This document shows positions 38,201 to 47,200 of a DNA stretch of 64,000 nt, piece after piece. The translations under genes were made by a program, and so were the position numbers. This DNA is from Adiantum capillus-veneris. Lineage: Eukaryota > Streptophyta > Polypodiopsida > Polypodiales > Pteridaceae. The stretch's first letter is position 1, and every line of letters begins with the position of its first letter. The notes under the pieces were generated by a model. The model was not told the DNA's origin. It searched no databases and saw only the letters and a program-made list of their open reading frames with translations. The stretch spans positions 3,694,312 to 3,758,311 of the forward strand of contig CM043945.1 of NCBI GenBank assembly GCA_014529385.2, given 5' to 3'.

Positions 38201-41200
38201 TTCATTTGTCAATGTCGCTTTCTTCACTCGATAATCGACTACGGCGTTGTCCTTCTGGTACCAAGGGACTCCAAGGAGGACATCACAACCTTCCAAGGGC
38301 ATTATGTAGAAGTCCTCGTGCCCCAAATACCCCTGACAATGCAACCGAAGTTTGCCAATGACAAGTGTAATGGCCACGTCCCGTCCTGGTGTCGCTAGAA
38401 CTGCCTCCGTTTGTGGTTCCATCCGATCGGGTGTAATCTCGAGCTGCGCCGCCAATTCAGGTGAAATGAAGTTGGCCTTGGCTCCTCCATCAAAGAAAAT
38501 CACTGCTTTTTGATCTTTCACTTTGTCCCAAGCTCGGCAAAGTTATGTACTTTCATTAATCGTGCTTGTTGGGTCAGTACCCATGGAATGTGGAGCCAAT
38601 CCTGCTTTCATCTTGCGTTTTCTGCCACGTTCCTCAGTTGCTCTCAAACTCTCTTGCTATCTTCATTATGTTGTTGCTGTGCCTTTTTAGGGCACTTCGT
38701 GGAGACGTGCCCATGTTCCCCGCATCCGAAACACTTCCCCTTTTTGATGTAGTTGGCCCTCTCTCGAAGAGTGAGCCGGGGTTGTGAATCCTTGTCTTTC
38801 TTTTCTTGGGAACTCTTTCTCTTTCTACTTCCATTATTAGAAGTTTGTTGGGTTCTCTGAGTCAAGATCTCATCTGTGAGGTAAGTCAAATTGCTCGAAT
38901 GTATGGGAAAACCCCGTTTCGCATGACCCATCAATTCTTGAATAGAATTTGACTTTTGCCTTTTTTGTCTTCTTCACTCGAGTCAGAAGAGCTAGAAGAA
39001 CTGTCAGAAGAAGAAAAAGAAGAAGAAGAAGAAGAAGAACTGGGTAGTCCTTCAAATCGTACACGCTTCGACCCAAATAACCAGGGAAGTTAATTCTTGT
39101 CTTACGCTTTTTGGCTTTATTGTTCGCGTCCAAGAGCCGGCTGATCTGTGTCTAAACCACCTATAATTCTTGTTCTGTAAACATCCTCGAAGAAGGAGGT
39201 TTCTTGAGTGCCGGTTTGATGGGTGACTCTGTGGCCTTCTGCCACTGGGTGTGCACTTCTACGAGGGATTTCTGAGTCAAAACTTTTGCAAGTTTTGGAT
39301 CCTTCGCAATATTATACACCACCTTTATTGCTTCGTCAACCAATTGTCGACGTTCCATCTCTTCAATCTCAGACTAAGTTGGCCGAGGTGGGCCGTACTC
39401 TTCTGACTGCTCATGAGAATCTTCTCCGCGATCTCCTCCCGCATTCGTAGATGCAGAAGAAGTCGACTGATTTTTGTTGGAATCTATAAGCGTCACGAGA
39501 AAAGGATCGGATTTCCCGGTACAAGAGAAATCGGACGTGCTCTGATACCACTGTAGCAAACTTGGACACTCCAAGTCAAGATTCTACCGCAACACAAGTA
39601 GAGATTCACTTCAAGACAATTCACAATTCGCAAGTCGATACGGCCCGGCGTAGTTTCGTCCCTAAAGATATTGGCCCCAAAGACTAGCATCCCTTTCGGT
39701 ATTTCTTTTTGTTGTTCAAAGTACAAGAGAGTGGGTAGGTGCTCACTCTCAGACTCTACGTCTAGATGCCCTGAGAAGTGAGGCCTAGCCCACTTATTTA
39801 TTGATACAAGGGATGCCCAGAAGCAGAGCCCCAAAAGCATTAAACTCAAAAGCTTCCAATTCAAAAGCATCTGTCCCAAAAGCTTTTTAAATTAAAGCAT
39901 CCAATCCCAAAAGCTTGCGTAAATCAACCAACGGATTTCTGTACGCAATGCCACGTCAACAGCTACGCAAATGCAACCGCAAAATCCAAAAAATCCGTAC
40001 GGTGGCCACGTCAACTTGCCAACGCATATTACGGGGATCCGTACTGCTAACACGTGTCAGTGTGTGTCAGGGATCTGTTGCCACACTGTGACAGGGGCTA
40101 GCACTGTGGAGCCGTCGGCGTTTTGAGACGCATGGGGGAAAGGTACTCCTTAAATGTGTTCTGAACGCGGTCTATGACAAGAGCACCACGCTCTTCGGCA
40201 GTAGGAACTTGCTTCGGGAGCATTTTGAAACGGCAGTGCAACGGGAGTGATCGATAGAGTAGCATTGTGAGATGAATAGATGAAGTCTTTTTGTCTTACC
40301 GCTTGTCTCCAAGTCTTGTAAATTCTCAAGAGCAAAGTGCTGTGGATTCTAGTTATGGTATGCAAAGTGCAATGAATTTTAATTCAGCCAGATCTCTAGC
40401 GTTTTCAGCCTCCGAATGCAACCAGATTCCAGCCCTCCGTTGCAAAGCAGGTAACGTTTTTGGTCAAGCTTAGCGCTACAGCCGAAAACTCAGATTTCAG
40501 CCAGTAGTCGTCACCAGTGTTAGAAAAAAACCGGGGTCTAGTGTACTTTAACCGGCTGAAATTATAAAATCCCGGTTAGATTTTGGGCTTGCCTGTAAGA
40601 AAACCGGCAAATTTACACAAGTTTTAGTGTAATAACCGGCAAAAGCTTCAAATTTTGACCTAAAAACCATGAGAATTTCAAGTTTCCCCTTATTTTGATC
40701 GGTTAGGAAAAATGTATTTTTCTAGCCCTGGTCGTCACCACCGTCGTTCGCCATCATCATTGACTTAGCCCTTTCCTAGCATCATAGCATCAAGTCCATT
40801 GCATCAACACCATTGTACCAAATTTGTGCAATCTATAGCATAGACCTCTCTCGCCATTGAGAGAGGGGCCCTTGGAGGAGGGTTTGAGAACCGTCTGGTG
40901 TCATATTCTTCTCTCTCTCTTCCTCTCAGTCTCAACACCTTCATTCACATTAGCATTCACTTTGTTTGTGATCACTGCTAAAGGAACAGAAGGCTCTCCC
41001 TTCCATAAGTAAAAAGAACCCTTGAGCACAGTTCGGAGCACTCATCTTTAGCAATATCAACATTCACTTCAGCTGCACCTTACACTCCCTGCTCCCACAA
41101 GTGTGTGGTAGAACAGATGTCTGGAAATGATAAAGAAGTATGGGACACGATAGTTCAAGGGGTTGAGCTTATTGTTCAAGATCATACGATGACCCTTGAC

Positions 41201-44200
41201 TTTCAAGTTATGAACATGGAACATGCTGATGTAGTTTTAGGATGGGAGTGGTTGCATGGTTTAGGAAACACATTGCACACTAGTTACAAACACAACTCCT
41301 TATCCTTTATGGCCAATGGTAAACATGTGCTCTTGCTTGGTAAGAAAAATATACCATCTGCACCTCTTATATGTACAACCGAGCTTTCTATTTTACCAAA
41401 AGTAGATTTAATAGATGAAGTCTTTCTGTGTTACTGCTTATCTTGAAGTCTTGTGAATTCTCAAGAGCAAAGTGCGGTGGATTCTAGTTATGGTATGCAA
41501 AGTACAATGAATTTTAATGAAAAGCAAAGTGCTAACAATTCTAAAGAGCAAAGTGCCCTCAATTCTAATTATGTTGAGCAACATGCAACTGTTGTAAAAC
41601 AAACATTAAAGGAATTACAAGATTCTCCATCCCAGTATAACTCTAGTTTACTTTCTCCTTTTGCACGGCAAAAGCTGACTCACTTACTCACTGAGTATAG
41701 TGGTGTATTCTCGAGTGATTTACCACCGGGTTTACCCCCTATACGTGATATGCAGCATGGCATAGATGTCATGTCGGGCACTAAACCGATGAGTAAACCA
41801 CCTTATCATATGAGTGCTAGTCAGGCCAAGGAGGTTGAGCGTCAGTTGGCTGACTACCTCGCCCGTGGTTTCATTAGACCTAGCACTTCGCCTTGGGCAT
41901 TGCCAATTCTATTGGTAAAAAAGAAAGATAGTACTATGCGCATGTGCGTAGATTATTGAGGATTAAACGCCATAACCATCAAGAACAAGTATCCTCTGCC
42001 TCGAATAGATGAATTATTTGATCAACTCCATGGGGCAAGATACTATACATAGATAGATCTTCATTCACGATACGACCAGGTGCATATCCTTTTGAAAGAT
42101 ATCTCTAAGACAGCCTTTAGAACAAGGTTCAGACATTATGAACTTTTGGTTATGCCTTTTGGTTTAACCAATGTTTAGCTACATTTATGACACTCATGGA
42201 TAGTGTCTTACGTCCCTATCTTGGAAAATTTAATGTGGTTTTTCTTGATGACATTCTCATTTACAGTAAGACTGAAGATGAACACATAGAACACTTACGA
42301 CTAGTGTTCAAACAGCTACGAACTCAATTCAAACAACTACGAACTCACGCCTTGTATACTAAGCCAAGCAAGTGCGATTTCTTCGAAACAGAGATACATT
42401 ACCTCGATCATGTAGATGGACACTGACAAGGTCGCTGCCATTCCTTGATGGCCATATCCCAACACGGTTGAGGAGCTTCAAATCTTCTTAGGCATGGCTG
42501 GATTTTATCGATAATATATCCGTGTTTATGCCAAAATCGTTGTTCCTATGACGGATCAACTTAAAGAAAAAAGTAAGACTTTTTTTTTAGAAGAAGCCCA
42601 ACAACGTAGTTTTGAACAGCTCAAGGTAGCTGTAGCCACTGCTCCCATCCTAGCAATCATTGACCCACTTAGGCCGTTTGTGGTAGAGACTGATGCTAGT
42701 GATAAAGTAAGTGGTGCAGTATTTCTCCAAGAGGGAAGACCTATAGCCTTTGAAAGTAAAAAGTTGGATAGAGCTCAACATAATTATTCTGTCTATGAGA
42801 GGGAGTTCTATGCAATAGTTCACGCTTTACAAAAGTGTCGACACTATTTATATGGTGCCGAGTTTGAAGCGGTTTTTGATCATAAGAGTATAAAATGGTT
42901 TACTACTCAAACGGACTTGAAGGGTCGTAAAGCTAGATAGGCGGAGATCCTTCAAGATTATGATTGTAAGCTACGATATCGCAATGGGTGATATAATGTA
43001 GTAGAGCATATGGCAAGTGCACAAGATCATTCATAAGCTAAAGTGTAAAGTGCAGTTTTAAGAAGGAATCCCTCACACTCACATATCTCTGCACGGCCAG
43101 ATCAACATGTTTCTACACGTACAAATAAAAACTCCAACACATAGAGCTCCACCCCTACTCAGGACGATCTTAAGCGATGGAAGAATTTTTCCATTGACGA
43201 TGGCTATTACTCCACAAGGGTAGAGTATGTGTGCCAAAGGACTCAAACACTACGCGCCAAATCTTATTTGAGTGTCACAATAGTCCAAGTGCTGGTCATT
43301 CAGGTATTCGTAAGTCGTATGCCTTAGTTCGACGGCAATTTTATTGACAATTTTATTGGCCAAGCTTACATCATGATGTTCAAGAGTACGTATTAAAATG
43401 CCAACAGTGCCAAGTTAATAAGACAGAGCGCCTCAAGGTGGGTTGTCTTTAATATCCTTAGAAAATTCCACAAGGTAAGTATGAGAGTATCTCTATGGAT
43501 TTTGAAGCAGGACTACCTAATATAAATCGTGGCCATGATGCCATATGGGTAATTGTAGACCGTCTATAACAAAGATGTGTCGATTCATTCCCACTAAGAC
43601 TACGGTTAAGACACCAAAATTAGCACGGCTATTTATAGAGCATATATATAGACTCTATGGTCTTCAAGCTAATATCATTAGTGACAAAGATCAAAAGTTC
43701 GATAATCAATTCTGAAGAGCTGTGTTCCAAAAGTTGGAAACTACACTTAATCTTAGTACGGCTGCTTATCCACAAACAGATGGTCAAACCGAAAGGGTTA
43801 ATCAAGTGCTAGAGGATATGCTACGAACGTACGTTACTTACATTGGAATTTGCTTATAATAGTTCAAAGCATGTGACTACAAGGTTTAGTTCATTTATGC
43901 TTTTATATGGTTTTCAACTTAGATCACCCATTGAGGTGGGGTTGGCTACGGAGAAGATACAAAAAGTGAAGGATTTTCTCCAAGACCATTTTGATATGCT
44001 TCGGGTTGCTCGACAAAATGTTAAGCAAGCTCAAGATTGATATAAGAAGTACGCAGATGAGCATCGCCATCTTGCTACTTTCCAAGGAGACGAGATTTTC
44101 CTCAAGGTTCTGGAGCATTTAGAAAGTCTGAAGACAGGAAAAGTTGCTAAACTTTCACCACAATATTGTGGACCGTTTACCGTTCTCAAACATATAGGTC

Positions 44201-47200
44201 AAGTGGCATATGAGTTAGCTCTTCCCGAGCATTCACGAGTTCATCCTGTTTTTCATGTTAGCCGTTTACGAAAACAGCTAGGACAGAATGATAATGTCAT
44301 TGACACAACACTATAGAACCGCCAAGCATCCCTCATGAACCCAAAAAGATTTTGGATTCTCATGAGCTTCGTACCAGACATCATCATTGATGACAAGTGT
44401 TGGTAAAATGGCTAGATAGAGCTAAAGAAGGTTCTACATGGGAGAATGCCTCTGCACTTGAGAAACGTTTTTCTACGTTTGTTCTCGAGGACGAAAACAA
44501 TTCTCCAAGAGAGGGGGGGGGGGGGGGGGGGGGGGGTAGTGAAGGACACGGGTCCTACAGGCAAGGCCAACGGCACGGCCGGACAGTGTGCACGCTAGGG
44601 GGAGGCTACAAGATAGCATGGTTGGGTGGAGACTAGCACACTGCAGTACTCTCCTCCTTTCGGGCCTGAAAGTGTACCTAATGACATCTCCTCTCTAGCA
44701 TGGCCAAAGCCACATATCCTTTGGTGAGTCTATCGCAAGGTGGATAGGTACGATACATACGGTAGAAAAAAAAAAGGATTAAAAACATTGTACAGTATGG
44801 GTAATCACTACCAGTATGAAATTCGTTAAGTATTAATTACATCTACATAGGCATGGTTGCATACATGTAAATATGCATGCAAACACACTGACATACATGC
44901 TCTCATATGCATATATTCATACATATGTCTACAACCTAATATACATGCATGTATGTGTACTGATGAGTGCCTGTAAGTAACGACCAGTACGTTCAGTAAT
45001 AATACCAGTACTCGTATTTATAGTCGGTATGAGAAGAATGATAAATATGAGTTTGGAATGCATCCTTGGTCTATCAATAGCCGCTTTTGCCATGGTGAAG
45101 TGCCCAGGTGGGCTGGTAAAGGTGTATACACCACCTATACCTGTCCAATTGCAGCCATAAAGATTGTTGCACTCCCGACTACCCTCGAAATATGAAAGAT
45201 GATGACCTTGGTTTTTCCAAAGTTCCAAGTCAACTCTCTCTATTGTAGAAAAGTCGTCAAGAGCCGGTTTAGGGTGTTATTGTAAGCCCTCTTGTGCCTT
45301 AGAGATCAAAACAATGTCATCAGCAGCGTAAAGCATGACATTTACTGGGGTACCTCCAAGGTCTGCACCTCACCATCAACTTGCAGTGTGTAATCTGAGA
45401 TCTCATCAGTGTAGACCCCAAAGAGGGTCAGGGAGAGTGGGAATCCTTGCTTCACACCAATGGTGATACCAATAGGGTCTGATAAGCCTCCAGGGCAGCG
45501 TATAGCGTACTCTCCCTATCACCTGCTCATATAAAGCATATATAGCCCAGGTCATATGTGAAGGTGCACCTAAGCTCTGGAGGCGCTGAAAGAGCCTCTC
45601 GCATGGAGCTGTATCAAATGCATTGTGGAAGTCCACAAAACAACAAGTGTAGTGTTTTCTTCCACGCTTTTGCCCAATCAATGAGGTAGCACAGGCGGCA
45701 GAACAAAGATGTGATTTATAGTAGAGAAGGCTCGTCTAAAACCTATCTTCCTGGGGCTCTGAGTCCCTCCTTCTCTGCATATGAGCCGAGCTCTACCTCA
45801 AGTACTGCATTGGAGGTGGGACTTCATTGGAGGCATCCCAAGTTCCAACATTGGTGTCCATGAGGCTCGCAAGCACTAGACTCTAGTAAGCCACTCTATT
45901 TGCAGGGAATCCCACTAGGTCATCATCACCAGCTATCGAGTTGCATCTGGTTTCGCGCATTGGAAGTGAGTCTTCTCTTTACCCTGGATTCTGATGGGAT
46001 GTCCATTGGAGGCAGACTGTCAGCTGATACACTTACGTCCATTCACAGTTCAGTGCTACAGCTGATGGGAGGAGGTCCGAAGCTGTCGTATGACACATCA
46101 AAACCCATGTGAGAGGTGTGAATCCATGTATCTTGGCGGTAAAATAAATCCATCCTCAGTAATGTAAAGAAAAAGCTCTCTGTAAATAACCAGTTTCTTG
46201 CCCAACTCCCAAGGAGGAGTCATCCATAACCTCTCTATATTAATCTGCATGAAATTTCATTTGATGATCTTCTTGATCTCCGAACGTGTGAATGTGAGTG
46301 ACCGTGAGTACTGAAAGGGATGGCAATCTGTCCATAGTAAAGCCATGCAACTAAAACATCTAGAGTCTCCCACCATCTTAGCATAACGATGACCTGGAAG
46401 CTCCCACAAGCCATGTATGTAGGATACTGATCTAGCAAGTATCTCGACCACAATAACTGTAGCTCCCAGTTCCACTCGGACGATCTCATGGGGAAAGAAG
46501 AGAGTGAAGATATTTCAGAAGCTCGAAGGAGCTTCTACACATTTTCTTTTCTAAGAGGAGGTAGGAAAGGCTGAGAGGTGCAAGGAGTAAATTAGTATGG
46601 AAGCTTGACCATTTTTGGAGCACTGGCAGGTTGAGTGGTAAAGTCCTACAGGCTCACTTGGCTTTTTCCTCAACCACTCTCTGCAGCCTGTAGCCAGTCT
46701 TTCTGTTACTGATAACATCTTTTGTTCACAAGAACAGAACTAACTTGTCGATGTTGAGCGGCTGATGAGCATGCGGAATCTGTAGGCTAGCAAATCCATA
46801 TGCTAAGACTGGATCCAATATCTTTCCACAGTGAGATGCTATAAGATTGATCATGCTCAGTTTGGCAGTTAGTGGAACAGAAATTGCCAAAACAATTGGT
46901 TCAATAGCTTGTGATTATGTGTCAAACACCTACAGTAAGCATCATTGGACTTTCGGTTTGGCGAATTTAGGAGCATACCGTACTCTGCGGTAAAATTTGA
47001 TGCAACCACCTTGTGCAGCGGTACCATCGAGCATTGTGCTTGAGAGCATGCTTTGTCATGCTTGCTGTCTTTAAACTGAAGGCCTAATAGTAGACTATAA
47101 TCCATAATCCGCTCACTCTCCAAAAACTTGCAGTCTTTGTCTATTTGCCTACACAGGAAAAGCAGAGCTTTAAATTAATAAAAGAACGATAGAGGCTAAA

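Larger units (their letters stand above)
32389..40093 (-). mobile_element. Element N: Ty3/gypsy of the E family, with O nested inside
   Basis: 5' LTR 39552-40093 and 3' LTR 32389-32941. Perfect target duplication GGGGC (32384-32388 and 40094-40098). A polypurine tract lies at 32942-32955. The gag middle and the integrase end are deleted compared with E. Element O interrupts the RT. Confidence 0.93.
6633..46978 (-). other. 40,346-bp PIP5K intron filled with nested retroelements
   Basis: Bounded by the exon C donor (GTATGC at 46978) and the exon D acceptor (CAG at 6633). The flanking exons fit in phase. The intron holds copia A, a gag fragment, the E/F/LINE nest, a J-type LTR, Ty3 half L, the K/N/O nest, a K-type LTR fragment with a MITE, Ty3 pol Q and LINE fragments. 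Only about 2 kb near 11.8-13.5 kb and short flanks have no assigned repeat. Confidence 0.82.
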
